Shown here one piece after another: positions 32,116 to 41,274 of a stretch of DNA of 64,000 bases. The DNA comes from Mycobacterium bohemicum DSM 44277 (GTDB taxonomy: Bacteria; Actinomycetota; Actinomycetes; Mycobacteriales; Mycobacteriaceae): contig NZ_CSTD01000004.1 in assembly GCF_001053185.1 (NCBI RefSeq), forward strand, positions 174,504 to 238,503, read 5' to 3'. Each line of letters starts with the position of its first letter. Positions within the stretch are counted from its first letter, which is position 1. A model generated the notes under the pieces. The model was not told the DNA's origin, did not search any database, and saw only the letters and a list, made by a program, of their open reading frames with translations. Made by a program: the position numbers and the translations under genes.

Positions 32116-33369
32116 ATGAACGCGAACAGCACCGCTCCCAACGTCTTCGACGCCGGCCTACCCATGTTCAGCTACGAGCTTGACGCCACTCCGCACGACG
32201 TCGTCGACGACGTCCGAATCGCGCAATCGCGTTCGCCTATCGCAATCGGGCCGCTCGGCCCGGAGGTGCTGTCCTATGAGATGGGCCGCGACCTATTGCG
32301 CGACAACAGATTCCGCCTGCCACCCGGTATCACCCTGGCGGCGCAAGGCATCACGTCGGGGCCGTTGTTCGACAAGCTGGCGAACAGCCTCCTGGGCCTG
32401 GACGGCGCATCGCATGCCCGGTTGCGCAAGCTGGTGTCCAGGGCGTTCACTCCCCGCGCGACATCACGTCTGCAAGACACGATCCAAGAGATGGTCAACG
32501 GGCTGATCGACAGGGTGATGGACGCCGGGCGGTGCGACGTCGTGACCGACATCGCGTATCAGTACCCGACTCCGATCATCTGCGCCCTGCTCGGCGCCCC
32601 CCGCGAGGATTGGCAGTCGTTTGCGGACTGGACTGAGGAGATCTTCAAGGCCCTGAACTTTCAGCCCGATGTCACCTTCGATGAGGCCGCGATCATGCGC
32701 GCGTGGGGCGAGCTCGACGCCTACGTGGACGACATGGTGGCCGCGCGCCGAGACCACCTCACCGATGACCTGCTTTCGGAGCTCATTCGCGCGGAAAGCG
32801 ACGGCGACCGGCTCAACCTCGAGGAACTCCGCATGCTGGCGGCCGGGTTCCTGATGGCCGGAACGGACACGACGCGAAACCAGCTGTCGGCATCGGTGCA
32901 GGTGCTCTGCGAGCATCCGGACCAGTGGGCGAAGTTGCGCGACCAACCAGAGCTTGCGATGCAGGCGGTCGAGGAGAGCATGCGCCACTCCCCCGCAGCC
33001 TGCATCGTGCCGCGAGCCGCCGTTGACGATGTCGAATTCGGAGGCTACATGTTCCCGGCGGGAACCCTCGTAATCGTCAATACCTTTGCCGCCAACCGAG
33101 ACCCGGCGGTATATGACGATGCCGACCGCTTCGACATCGCGCGCAATGACGTTCCCCCAATTCTGACGTTCGGTGGCGGAGCGCACTACTGCCTCGGGGC
33201 GAACCTCGCACGCCGGGAACTGGCGGAAGCGCTTACAGTCCTCACCCACCGCCTTCCGGACGCTCATCGCGTCGGTCCGGCCCCGTGGAAGCCGCTGCTG
33301 GGGATGACTGGTCCGTCGACTCTTTCGATTGAGTTCACCAGCGAAAGGGTGGTGACGGCGAGTGCGTAG
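32116..33369 (+). CDS. Cytochrome P450
   Basis: 417 residues from ATG 32116, with GGCGAGAG upstream; an in-frame ATG at 32017 has no support. P450 landmarks: I-helix AGFLMAGTDTTRNQLSAS with the acid-threonine pair, K-helix EESMR (ExxR), and the haem loop LTFGGGAHYCLGANLARREL with Cys359 as thiolate ligand. A soluble bacterial class I enzyme needing a ferredoxin and reductase encoded elsewhere. Substrate unknown. The stop overlaps the following TetR start by 8 nt, so the pair is one operon. Confidence 0.93.
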   Translation: MNANSTAPNVFDAGLPMFSYELDATPHDVVDDVRIAQSRSPIAIGPLGPEVLSYEMGRDLLRDNRFRLPPGITLAAQGITSGPLFDKLANSLLGLDGASHARLRKLVSRAFTPRATSRLQDTIQEMVNGLIDRVMDAGRCDVVTDIAYQYPTPIICALLGAPREDWQSFADWTEEIFKALNFQPDVTFDEAAIMRAWGELDAYVDDMVAARRDHLTDDLLSELIRAESDGDRLNLEELRMLAAGFLMAGTDTTRNQLSASVQVLCEHPDQWAKLRDQPELAMQAVEESMRHSPAACIVPRAAVDDVEFGGYMFPAGTLVIVNTFAANRDPAVYDDADRFDIARNDVPPILTFGGGAHYCLGANLARRELAEALTVLTHRLPDAHRVGPAPWKPLLGMTGPSTLSIEFTSERVVTASA

Positions 33370-34051
33370 TCGTGGTTGGGGGGGTTCGACGCCCTCTTCG
33401 GACGAAGAGGCTATTTCGCGCATCCTGAGCGCGGTGGACGAGGAGGTCGCCGAAAATGGGGCGGCGATACGCCTCGCCGACATCGCCCGCAGACTCGGCG
33501 TGACTCGCCAGACGGTGTACCGCTACTTTCCCAATGCCGACGCGCTGCTCATGGCCAGCGGGATGCGTGCCGTCAACGGTTTCATCGACCAGATTGCACA
33601 GCACGTCAGCGGCCTCAAAGACCCGGTCGCCGTGGTGGTCGAATGTGTTGCCTTCGGAGTCGAGAACCTGTCCGGCGATCCGCAACTGGAAACCTTACTG
33701 ACCGCACGGCATGACGGCGAAGCCGTCACCTCGTTATCCTCCGACACGGCAATCTCGTTCTGCTTGTCCGCTTTTCACCAATTCGATGTCGATTGGGAGC
33801 TGCACGGCTTCGATACCCTCGGCCTGCGCGAACTTGCCGAAATGACCTTGCGCACGGTGCAGTCCATGCTGACCGATCCAGGCCAGGAGCCGCGTGAGGG
33901 GCTCGCATTACGCCGCTTCATTGCTCGATGGCTCGGTCCAGCGATCCTTTATCCACGGATGACGTCGCTGTCGATCCACGAAAGACAAGCATTACCGGAT
34001 CGGCATATCGACGCATCAGAAGCACCGCGCTCGTCAGCGAGCCGTCCGTGA
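33362..34051 (+). CDS. TetR-family regulator paired with the P450
   Basis: 229 residues from GTG 33362, overlapping the P450 stop. The HTH is AIRLADIARRLGVTRQTVYR YFPNADALLMASG; the ligand domain is diverged (DPVAVVVECVAFGVENLSGD). Translational coupling to the P450 and the palindromes ahead of the P450 suggest it represses the pair and responds to the P450 substrate (inference). The 276 bp after it hold no gene. Confidence 0.88.
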   Translation: MRSRGWGGSTPSSDEEAISRILSAVDEEVAENGAAIRLADIARRLGVTRQTVYRYFPNADALLMASGMRAVNGFIDQIAQHVSGLKDPVAVVVECVAFGVENLSGDPQLETLLTARHDGEAVTSLSSDTAISFCLSAFHQFDVDWELHGFDTLGLRELAEMTLRTVQSMLTDPGQEPREGLALRRFIARWLGPAILYPRMTSLSIHERQALPDRHIDASEAPRSSASRP

Positions 34052-34327
34052 TCGCCTTGCCGTATATGGACCGCATGCCCGAACAGCTCACGGAGTTCCG
34101 GCGTGTACCTAGGCTCACAGGTCGTCGGTCCGCAGGCAAACCGCGACGAGGCACCCTGAGCCCCGAGCCGACTCAAGGGAGGGTCGCGAAGCGCGAACCG
34201 TAGGTGGGGCGAATTCCCGAGACCCTCCGGGTCCGGGCGCTCGGCCGCACCATCGCGTTCGGATATCCGTCGAACCCCGTTGCCGCGCAATCGGATTGCA
34301 CCGCGCGATCGCTTTGGGCTGCCACGC

Positions 34328-34594
34328 TTACGGGGTGGCCGCGGCGGGCGGTGGCTCCTGGGAACCGGGCGGCCGGTCGTTCGGCGCAGGGGGACCGGGC
34401 GGTGACGGTGGCGACTGACGGGAACAGTCGGGCACGAAAATCCACACTCCGCCGGTCCGCGTCCACGTGATGCCGCACCCCACCGGAATCGCGGGCGCCG
34501 CGATGCCCGCCGCGATGACGCTCGCCGCCACGCCGGTCCTCAACAGCGGGCGGAGGGAGCGAACGCCGTGTCGCCTCGCTGTGGAGTCGCCCAT
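34328..34594 (-). CDS. Small exported proline-rich protein
   Basis: 88 residues from ATG 34594. A signal-like N-terminus (LRPLLRTGVAASVIAAGIAA) is followed by two cysteines in VGCGITWTRTGGVWIFVPDC, then a proline-rich tail (SPPSPPGPPAPNDRPPGSQE). The spaced Cys pair suggests one disulfide outside the cell. No family beyond small mycobacterial secreted proteins. The longer minus-strand frame in this area (34173-34661) looks like a shadow. Confidence 0.6.
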   Translation of the reverse strand: MGDSTARRHGVRSLRPLLRTGVAASVIAAGIAAPAIPVGCGITWTRTGGVWIFVPDCSRQSPPSPPGPPAPNDRPPGSQEPPPAAATP

Positions 34595-34742
34595 CTGGTG
34601 CCCCTGCCCGCCGCCCCGGAAGCCGATGCCCAAGTCTCTGCCGCGACGCGACCGCGTGCAAGTTGAAGGACCAGCAAGGTGACGATTGGCAGCCGTCGTT
34701 GTTGCTGCGCGGAAAGGACTACGTATCTGGTCAAACTCCGCA

Positions 34743-35039
34743 TTAACCGCCGGGCGCGGGCGGATTCCCGGGCGCGGGCGGATTTCCGGGCGCGGGCGGA
34801 TTTCCGGGTGCGGGCGTTTTCCCGGGCGCAGCCACTGCTCCGTGCAGGCACTGCTGATATTCCGGACTGCCCGGGACGTTGTCGAAGCCGCAGCTGCAAT
34901 CGTGAACCTGCGCGGGGTTGGGAAGCGAATTGCAAAAGTCGCTCCCCTCAGCGGTGGCCGATGGCACGGTCCACATGACGCCAGAGGCCCAGGCTGCCGC
35001 CACAGCGCCGGCCGCGACGGTCAATACTCTCGTCTTCAC
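34743..35039 (-). CDS. Small secreted Cys-rich protein with C-terminal PGNPPA repeats
   Basis: 98 residues from GTG 35039 (VKTRVLTVAAGAVAAAWASG, a signal peptide). The mature part has a compact Cys domain (DFCNSLPNPAQVHDCSCGFD, PEYQQCLHG) with four cysteines, then a six-residue repeat encoded by an 18-bp tandem array (APGNPPAPGNPPAPGNPPAP). It resembles other small exported mycobacterial proteins with proline-rich tails; the function is unknown. It lies 148 bp upstream of the 34328-34594 gene on the same strand. Confidence 0.65.
   Translation of the reverse strand: MKTRVLTVAAGAVAAAWASGVMWTVPSATAEGSDFCNSLPNPAQVHDCSCGFDNVPGSPEYQQCLHGAVAAPGKTPAPGNPPAPGNPPAPGNPPAPGG
34751..34822. repeat. 18-bp tandem repeat, four copies
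   Basis: Units of 18 bp starting at 34751, 34769, 34787 and 34805; the first three are nearly identical (CGGGCGCGGGCGGATTTC-like) and the fourth is diverged. They encode the PGNPPA repeats of the secreted protein. Copy number is likely variable between strains. Confidence 0.85.
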
Positions 35040-35237
35040 GTTGGAGTTCCGTTCTCTTCGAAGACCACGGCACCATGCCCCCCGGCTACCGCCGTAACAG
35101 TATTTGTAGCAGCGCGCCGGCACTTGAGCACCCTGACGGATTCTGGCGTCAATTCCCGATGGGTGGCCGGGGTTCACCGGCCACCGGGAGGGATCGGCCC
35201 CGCACCGGCCGCCGGCACGACGTCGTCCTCGGCGCTT

Positions 35238-35552
35238 CTATTGCATGGCCCCCGGGACGGGCTCGGCGCTCGCGTGCTCTTGCGCACGGCGGACCGCGGC
35301 GAGGCCGTGTTGTTCGAGCTCGTGGATGTGTTCGTCGCAGCCGCAGAGCAGATCCTTGGTCTGGTAGGTGGCTTCCGTCGGGCGACCGGCCTGAATGCAC
35401 ACGATGCAGTACGTGACGAGGGAGCCGCGATCGAGCCGTGCGCTCTTGACGCTGCCCGCGCGCGAACCGGGCGCCACCGGGGGCCGGCTGGTTCGCGTTC
35501 CGTGCGGCAGGAGGCGCAGGATCGGGCGAATACGCCGAAGGGTGCTACTCAT
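35238..35552 (-). CDS. Small Cys/His-rich protein
   Basis: 104 residues from ATG 35552 (MSSTLRRIRPILRLLPHGTR), preceded by GAGGTGAC. The central part, VTYCIVCIQAGRPTEATYQT KDLLCGCDEHIHELEQHGLA, has CxxC, CxC and nearby histidines that fit a small zinc-binding fold. Basic N-terminus. No family recognised. A metal-binding accessory or regulatory protein is possible. Confidence 0.6.
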   Translation of the reverse strand: MSSTLRRIRPILRLLPHGTRTSRPPVAPGSRAGSVKSARLDRGSLVTYCIVCIQAGRPTEATYQTKDLLCGCDEHIHELEQHGLAAVRRAQEHASAEPVPGAMQ

Positions 35553-36268
35553 GATGTCACCTCGACAGTTCCACATCCCAAGCCGGGGACCGGGCGCATA
35601 AGGCCATTGTTTCAGCGAGGCCGCACGCGGACATGAGTAGTTATCTACTCGACTTGTTCACTCCACCGAATTGTGCACCTAACGGCGCCCGGTGACTCGG
35701 AAATGGTAATTTTCGAGTTTGCGTGTCGCCACTGCGCCGAGGCCTAGCGCGGTTACCGGTCGGACCAATCCGGGCCACCGATCGCCCGATCTGAAGGCCC
35801 GCGACGAATCGCCGGATTGCGCGATAATACACATGAAAATCACTGCAGCACAGGCCAATAACCAAAATTGCGCGGGGACCCGCCAGGCGAACCCGACGCG
35901 GCACCGCGTGCCGCGGGCCATTGCATATCACATCATCCATGCGTTCCGCCAGACCAATTGCTGGCGCGATTGACTCGGCGGGGCGCGACAACATCGGCAT
36001 TGTCTGGCTAACGGTATAAAAATTGTCCGTTCACATACCGAAAGATGATTTTTGGGCGGACGAGGGCACCGGTCGGCAGCCCGGCTCGAAAATCCGCTAA
36101 AGGACAAGCAACCTCCCCCGAAAACGTTCGACTGCCCGAGAATGACGCGACCGCCCCGGTGGGACCCCCGGCCGACGAATAGGCGCCCTCTTTCCGTCGA
36201 TCACGCCCGCACTCCGCCACAAGTTGTCGGTGCCCCGGTGCAGACTGCCGGCGAACAGGAGACCGACC
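35553..36268. other. Long intergenic stretch
   Basis: 716 bp with locally lower GC and no well-supported gene. The only candidate is a single-helix protein on the minus strand (35679-35921, listed separately). Confidence 0.4.
35679..35921 (-). CDS. Possible small single-pass membrane protein
   Basis: 80 residues from ATG 35921. One hydrophobic segment, RVPAQFWLLACAAVIFMCII, is followed by a basic tail (LGLGAVATRKLENYHFRVTG). An overlapping minus-strand frame (35641-36000) looks less natural. Weak support: no clear ribosome-binding site and no family. Confidence 0.3.
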   Translation of the reverse strand: MARGTRCRVGFAWRVPAQFWLLACAAVIFMCIIAQSGDSSRAFRSGDRWPGLVRPVTALGLGAVATRKLENYHFRVTGRR

Positions 36269-36964
36269 ATGACCGACGACGACAACGCCGACGAACAGCC
36301 GCCGACCATCGCGGCCGAACACGACGAGACGGCTTTCATGCCCCCGTCCGGCCAGCCCGGCCCATCCCTCGCGTGGTCGCTGGACCATGACGCCGACACC
36401 GTCCTTCTCGGGCGCCGAGCCTGGGACTCCCGCTGGGCACGCGCGGTGCTGGGCGCTGGCTGCGCCGCCGCGGTTGCGTTGCTGGCCGCCGTCGGCGGCC
36501 TGATTGCGATGCTGGCGCATCGAGGCGACCGCTCGCCGGCACCCGCAGCACAGCCGGCGACCGTAGTGGTGCAGACCTCGATCGTGGCGCCGGCGCCGCC
36601 GGTCACGGCGACGGTCACCGTCCAGGCGGCGCCGACGACCGTGACCGTCAAGGTTCCGGTGACACCGACCCGGGCGCTCAAGGCCGTGACCCCGTCGAGC
36701 GTCGACAACGCCAACGACGAGCGGTTCCTCGCCAGAATGCGGTCCCTGGGCTACACCGTCACCGACAAGGACCTGATCCTGCGCAACGCACACGAGACCT
36801 GCCGGCTGTTTCAATCCGGCGAGTCGGTCGAGCAGGTCAATCAGCAGATGTCGACGCAGATGCGAGCCAGCATGAGCGACACCGTGCAACTGACCTCCAG
36901 CGCCATCTTGGCCTACCCCGACTGCTTCCGACCGGCGCCGCCCGCCTTGGGCGACGGCGATTAG
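36269..36964 (+). CDS. Single-pass membrane protein with extracytoplasmic DUF732-like domain
   Basis: 231 residues from ATG 36269, preceded by AGGAGA. A cytosolic acidic N-terminus is followed by a helix (LGAGCAAAVALLAAVGGLIA MLA), a Ser/Thr/Pro/Val-rich linker (APPVTATVTVQAAPTTVTVK), and a helical domain with DNANDERFLARMRSLGYTVT, NAHETCRLFQSGESV and a second Cys in AYPDCFRP. Two conserved cysteines and the DERFL-x-LG pattern are typical of the mycobacterial DUF732 family. Function unknown, cell-envelope location. It converges on the glycosyltransferase remnant (stops overlap by 4 nt). Confidence 0.75.
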   Translation: MTDDDNADEQPPTIAAEHDETAFMPPSGQPGPSLAWSLDHDADTVLLGRRAWDSRWARAVLGAGCAAAVALLAAVGGLIAMLAHRGDRSPAPAAQPATVVVQTSIVAPAPPVTATVTVQAAPTTVTVKVPVTPTRALKAVTPSSVDNANDERFLARMRSLGYTVTDKDLILRNAHETCRLFQSGESVEQVNQQMSTQMRASMSDTVQLTSSAILAYPDCFRPAPPALGDGD

Positions 36965-38155
36965 CCCCGTTGACGGCCCGGCCGGCGGCCGGCGGCCACG
37001 CCCTCCACCAGATCCGCGGCCGAAGCGGCGCTTTCGGGGGCCGGGGTCATCCGGGCGGCGACCTCGCGGGCTCGCGCGGCGCACTCGGGAGTGAGGATCG
37101 ACCGCAGGTCCGCGACGAGCGAATCGGTCGTCGTCGCCGAAAACGGCCGGCCGGAACCGATTCCGAGCCGCTGGAGCGCGGCGGCCCAGGTCGGCTGATC
37201 GAGCCAGAGCCAGAGGACCACCGCGGGGATGCCCGCCCTCATGCCCGCGGCCGTCGTGCCGGCGCCGCCGTGGTGGACGGCCGCCCGCCCGACACGCCGG
37301 CAGCACGGCCGCGTGGTTCACCGCGGCCACCACCCTGACGTGATCGAAACGCGGCGCGCCGCCGAAGTCGTTGGGGCCGGCGCAAATCAGCGCCCGCTCC
37401 CCCAGCTGCCCACACGCGGCACCGATCATGCCGGCCGTCTCTGCCGGAGACGCGATCGGCGTGCCGCCCAGCCCGAAGCAGATCGGCGGTGTGCCCGCCG
37501 CGATCCACGCCGACACCTCGTCGTCGTCATCGGTCGGCAGTTCCAGCGTCAGCCCGCCGACAAAGGGCCGGCGGGCGGCAGCGTCCCCCCACGAGTCCGC
37601 CAGCCCCGGCAGGCAAAAGTCCTCGTAGGCCTGGATCTCCAGCGCCACCGGCGCGGCCTCGGTGGTCTCCGCCAGGCCGAGGGCGCGGCGCTGGACGTTG
37701 GCGGCCTCGCGGGTCATGCCCGCCTGCAACACCCCGGACGACAGGATCTGCGACGGGAAGAAGTGCACCCCCGCCAACGGAATACCTTGGCGCTCGGCAA
37801 CATTGGCCACGAGCTCCTGCTCGTTCATGCCCGCCAGCAGCACGTCGGCCCCGGGCGCCAGCGACGTCAGGGTCTCGCTTTTGGCCGCCCACGTCCGGGT
37901 GAGCTGCTCCATGACCTCGGGCAGCGCGCTGATCGGATTCGGCACGTGGGCAACGACCTTCGCGAACGCGCCCATCCGTTCGCGGGTGTCCGGACCATAG
38001 GCGACCGCGTCGAGGCCCGCCGCCTCGACCAACGCCAGGCGGTCGGGCGCCACCGCCATGCGCACGTCGTGGCCGCGGCGCTGCAGCTCGCGCGCCACGG
38101 CGGCGCAGGGCTCCACGTCGCCGCGGCTGCCGTATCCGACCACCACAACCTTCAT
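36961..38155 (-). pseudogene. UDP-glycosyltransferase (Gtf/MGT family), disrupted by a 4-bp duplication
   Basis: ATG 38155 starts MKVVVVGYGSRGDVEPCAAV ARELQRRGHDVRMAVAPD, the usual start of GT1 enzymes that glycosylate lipids (Rv1524/Rv1526c and glycopeptidolipid Gtf types). The frame holds to ...VVAAVNHAAVLPACRA, then fails near 37287, where GGCG is duplicated. The donor-binding part continues in another frame: AVHHGGAGTTAAGMRAGIPA VVLWLWLDQPTWAAALQRLG, down to the stop at 36961. The HGGxGT motif, which contacts UDP-sugar, is thus out of frame. Removing 4 bp restores about 397 codons, near the normal length. Confidence 0.8.
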
Positions 38156-38232
38156 CGGGACGCAAACCTATCGGTGCCGGCGCGGGCCCGGCCACGCGGG
38201 CAGAAAGTTGAGGACCGGCCCACACGGGCGGC

Positions 38233-39168
38233 ATGCTTGACCGTATGCATTTGATCAGCGGAGCCCGCGACCCGGCCACCAGCTTTCCGCTCGACACCGG
38301 GGTCGACGACGCGGGCGAGCGCCGCCAGGCCAACCGCGCCGTCGCCGTCAGCGCCGCCGGGCTGGCGGTGACCGGCCTCGTCGAGCTGGCCATCGCGCTG
38401 CTGTCCGGGTCGGTCGCGCTGCTGGGCGACGCGCTGCACAACCTCGCGGACGTCTCCACGAGCGCGCTGGTCTTCGTCGGGTTCCGCGCGTCCAGGAAAC
38501 TGCCGTCCGAGCGCTATCCCTACGGCTACGAGCGCGCCGAGGACCTCGCCGGGCTGGGCGTTGCCGTGGTGATCTGGGGCAGCGCCGTGTTCGCGGGGTT
38601 CGAAAGCGTCACCAAACTGCTGCGGCACGGCACGACCGATCACGTGGGCTGGGGCATCGCGGCCGCGGCCATCGGCATCGCCGGCAATCAGCTGGTCGCC
38701 CGCTACAAGCTCACCGTCGGCCGGCGCATCCGCTCGGCCACCCTGGTGGCCGACGCCAAGCATTCCTGGCTGGACGCGCTGTCGTCGGGCGGGGCCATGC
38801 TGGGGCTCGTCGGCGTGGCCGTGGGGTGGGGCTGGGCCGACGCGGTCGCCGGCATGGTCGTCACCGGGTTCATCTGCCACGTCGGCTGGGAGGTGACCTC
38901 CGACATCGCCCACCACCTGCTCGACGGGGTCGACCCCGAAATCGTCGCCACCGCCGAGGCCGTCACCGCCGCGGTCCCCGGTGTCACGCACGCGCACGCC
39001 CGGGCCCGCTGGACCGGCCGCACGCTGCGCGTGGAAGTGGAAGGCTTCCTCGACGCCGACACTCCCCTGGCGGCGAGCGACGACATCGGCCGCGCGGTGG
39101 CCGCGGCGCTGGCGCCGGAAATCCCCGAGATGCACAGCTTCACGTGGATGGCGCGGGCCGCCCGTTAG
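38233..39168 (+). CDS. Cation diffusion facilitator (Zn/Fe/Co efflux)
   Basis: 311 residues from ATG 38233 (or ATG 38245). Six helices in the CDF pattern: the metal-site motifs are LGDALHNLADVSTS (HNLAD, helix II) and ADAKHSWLDALSSG (HSWLD, helix V). A C-terminal cytosolic ferredoxin-like domain ends ...HAHARARWTGRTLRVEVEGF. It exports divalent metal in exchange for protons. Divergent from the glycosyltransferase gene (77 bp apart); the 3' end overlaps the next minus-strand gene by 29 bp. Confidence 0.9.
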   Translation: MLDRMHLISGARDPATSFPLDTGVDDAGERRQANRAVAVSAAGLAVTGLVELAIALLSGSVALLGDALHNLADVSTSALVFVGFRASRKLPSERYPYGYERAEDLAGLGVAVVIWGSAVFAGFESVTKLLRHGTTDHVGWGIAAAAIGIAGNQLVARYKLTVGRRIRSATLVADAKHSWLDALSSGGAMLGLVGVAVGWGWADAVAGMVVTGFICHVGWEVTSDIAHHLLDGVDPEIVATAEAVTAAVPGVTHAHARARWTGRTLRVEVEGFLDADTPLAASDDIGRAVAAALAPEIPEMHSFTWMARAAR

Positions 39169-40117
39169 CCCCGGCGGCCAGCGCTTCGACGACCTCGATC
39201 AGCTCGCCGGCCGCCTCCCAGTTCAGCAGGTGGCCCGCGCCGGGCACCGACACCAGCCGGGCGCCGGGTATCCCCGCGGCCAGCCGGCGCGAATGACTCG
39301 GCGGCGTCGTGCGATCCGCCGTTCCCACCATCACCACCGTGGGTACCGCGATCTCGCCCAGCCGCGGATACCGGTCCTCGCGCGAGAAGGCCCGCACGAT
39401 CGGCAGCAGCGGCCCGTGCTCGTCCATGTGCCGGATGAAGAACTCGATGAACACCGAGATCATCGCCGGCGACGGGCGCGCCCCGCACTGCGCGGCCCCG
39501 AACAGCACGCCGATGGTCTTGTTGCGCACCAGCCGCTGCAGGATGCCGTACTGCAGCAACGGAATCTGCAGCCGGTTCTGCGGCGCCTCGTCGAGCATCC
39601 GGCCCGCCCAGGTCGCGAACAACACCAGCCCGCGCAGCCGGCCGGCCAGGCCCGGGTGGTCGAGCACCGCGCGGATGGTGACGAACCCGCCCATGGAGTG
39701 CCCGACGACGACGGCGTCGTCAACGTCGAAATGCTCTGCGACGGCGGCCACATCGGCCGCCATGGGCGCCGAACCGATGCCGTCGGAGCCCATGGTGGAA
39801 CCTCCGTGTCCGCGTTGGTCGAAGGCGATGACGCGAAACCCCCTGCCCCGCAGCTCATCCCACACGAAGTTCCACTCCAGCAGGTTGGCGCTGTACCCGT
39901 GCACCAGGATCACCGCCGGGCCGCGCCCCGCCGCCAACGCGTGGAGCTTCGTGCCGTCGGGCCGGGTGATCACGACACGCTCGCCCTGCGGTTCGGCGAG
40001 CAGGCGTTCGCGCGGAAAAGGGTCCGGGTTTTCCATGATCCGGCCGGCGGCCAGCCGCGCGCCGCCCCAGCCCAGCAGCGCCGCCGCGCCGAGCGCCGCG
40101 GTCGGTCCTTTTCTCAA
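39140..40117 (-). CDS. Alpha/beta-hydrolase
   Basis: 325 residues from ATG 40117. An N-terminal hydrophobic segment (PTAALGAAALLGWGGARLAA) could be a signal or anchor. The fold is clear: oxyanion loop VILVHGYSANLLEW, nucleophile VVGHSMGGFVTIRA (Ser), FDQRGHGGSTMG, the acid near VVMVGTADRTTPP, and the catalytic His in VPGAGHLLNWE. Probably an esterase or lipase. The 3' end runs 29 bp into the CDF gene. Divergent from the O-methyltransferase (114 bp spacer). Confidence 0.87.
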   Translation of the reverse strand: MRKGPTAALGAAALLGWGGARLAAGRIMENPDPFPRERLLAEPQGERVVITRPDGTKLHALAAGRGPAVILVHGYSANLLEWNFVWDELRGRGFRVIAFDQRGHGGSTMGSDGIGSAPMAADVAAVAEHFDVDDAVVVGHSMGGFVTIRAVLDHPGLAGRLRGLVLFATWAGRMLDEAPQNRLQIPLLQYGILQRLVRNKTIGVLFGAAQCGARPSPAMISVFIEFFIRHMDEHGPLLPIVRAFSREDRYPRLGEIAVPTVVMVGTADRTTPPSHSRRLAAGIPGARLVSVPGAGHLLNWEAAGELIEVVEALAAGANGRPAPST

Positions 40118-40231
40118 CGCTCATCCTCTCGTCGGGCCGCCGACACGGTACCGCAGCGATCGTCGGAAAGGCTTTCGTGCGAGACTCCCTCCGAGTTTTC
40201 AGCACCAAGGCCACCGACACGAGGACGGATC

Positions 40232-41269
40232 GTGACCGCATCGCAGAACCCATCCGACGGACATGCCGCCAGCCCCGCGGAAGTCGTCCAGCAACTGGTG
40301 CTCTCGGCGTGGGTGTCGCAGGGCATCGCGGCGGCGGCGGACCTGGGCGTGGCCGACGCGCTGGCCGCCGGCCCGTTGTCGATCGACGAACTGGCCGGCC
40401 GGGTCGGCGCCGACGCCGACGCGCTGGGCAGGCTGCTGCGCGCCTTGATCGGCACGGGCATCTTCGCCCACGGCGATGACGGCCGCTACGAACTGAATCC
40501 GGCGGCCGACGTGTTGCGCTCCGACGCCCCCGTCTCGATCGCCGCGATGGCGCGGTTCGTCGGCTCGCGCCAGCACCGCGAGCACTGGAGCTTGCTGACC
40601 GAGGCGATCAGGTCGGGGCGCTCGCTCGTCCCGCAGCAGCGGGGCAAGAGCTTTTTCGACTACCTGGGCGACGAGCCGGAGTTCGCGCAGATCTTCAACG
40701 ACGCGATGACGGGCCTGTCCGGCGCGTCGATCGGACCCGTCGTCGCCGCCTACGACTTCACGGGCTACCGCACGATCGTCGACGTCGGCGGCGGCCACGG
40801 CCGCCTGCTGGCCGCGATACTCAACGCCGCCCCGGACGCCGAGGGCGTCCTGTACGACCTGCCCGAGGTCGTCGCCGGCGCGCCTGGGCTGCTGCGGGAA
40901 AACCAAGTGTCAGAACGCGTTCGGCTCGCCGAAGGCTCGTTTTTCGACGGCGTCCCGGCGGGCGGCGACGCCTACGTCCTCAAGCACATCATTCACGACT
41001 GGGACGACGCGCAGGCGGTGCGGATCCTGCGCAACGTGCGCTCGGCCGCGGCGCCGGGCACCGCGGTGCTGCTCATCGAGGGCGTCGTCCCCGAGGGGGA
41101 GGGCGGGCCGATCGTCAAGTGGGTCGACCTCGAGATGCTGGTGATCAACGACGGCCGGGAGCGCACCGAGAGCCAATACCGACGCCTGTTCGAGGAATCC
41201 GGTTTCCGGATGGTCGGCGTGGTGGACACCGCGTCGCGGTTCAGCGTGATCGAGGCGCGCGCGGTCTGA
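40232..41269 (+). CDS. SAM-dependent O-methyltransferase (plant-COMT-like, AcnA/DnrK type)
   Basis: 345 residues from GTG 40232. An N-terminal dimerisation and winged-helix region (QLVLSAWVSQGIAAAADLGV ADALAAGPLSIDELAGRVGA) precedes the Rossmann domain with motif I IVDVGGGHGRLLAAILNAAP, EGVLYDLPEVV, the catalytic His-Asp in LKHIIHDWDDAQAVRILRNV, and the NDGRERTESQYRRLFEESGF end. It methylates hydroxyl groups of phenolic or polyketide substrates; related mycobacterial enzymes act on lipid or secondary metabolites. The stop is 5 bp from the CtaG gene's stop. Confidence 0.87.
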   Translation: MTASQNPSDGHAASPAEVVQQLVLSAWVSQGIAAAADLGVADALAAGPLSIDELAGRVGADADALGRLLRALIGTGIFAHGDDGRYELNPAADVLRSDAPVSIAAMARFVGSRQHREHWSLLTEAIRSGRSLVPQQRGKSFFDYLGDEPEFAQIFNDAMTGLSGASIGPVVAAYDFTGYRTIVDVGGGHGRLLAAILNAAPDAEGVLYDLPEVVAGAPGLLRENQVSERVRLAEGSFFDGVPAGGDAYVLKHIIHDWDDAQAVRILRNVRSAAAPGTAVLLIEGVVPEGEGGPIVKWVDLEMLVINDGRERTESQYRRLFEESGFRMVGVVDTASRFSVIEARAV

Positions 41270-41274
41270 CGGTC

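Noticed and set aside
31658..32119. 153-codon plus-strand frame between the island and the P450
   Set aside because: Low-complexity, no family, contains the terminator hairpin, and overlaps the P450 start.
34751..34822. Tandem repeat as a CRISPR array
   Set aside because: Units are contiguous 18-bp copies without spacers, in a coding frame.
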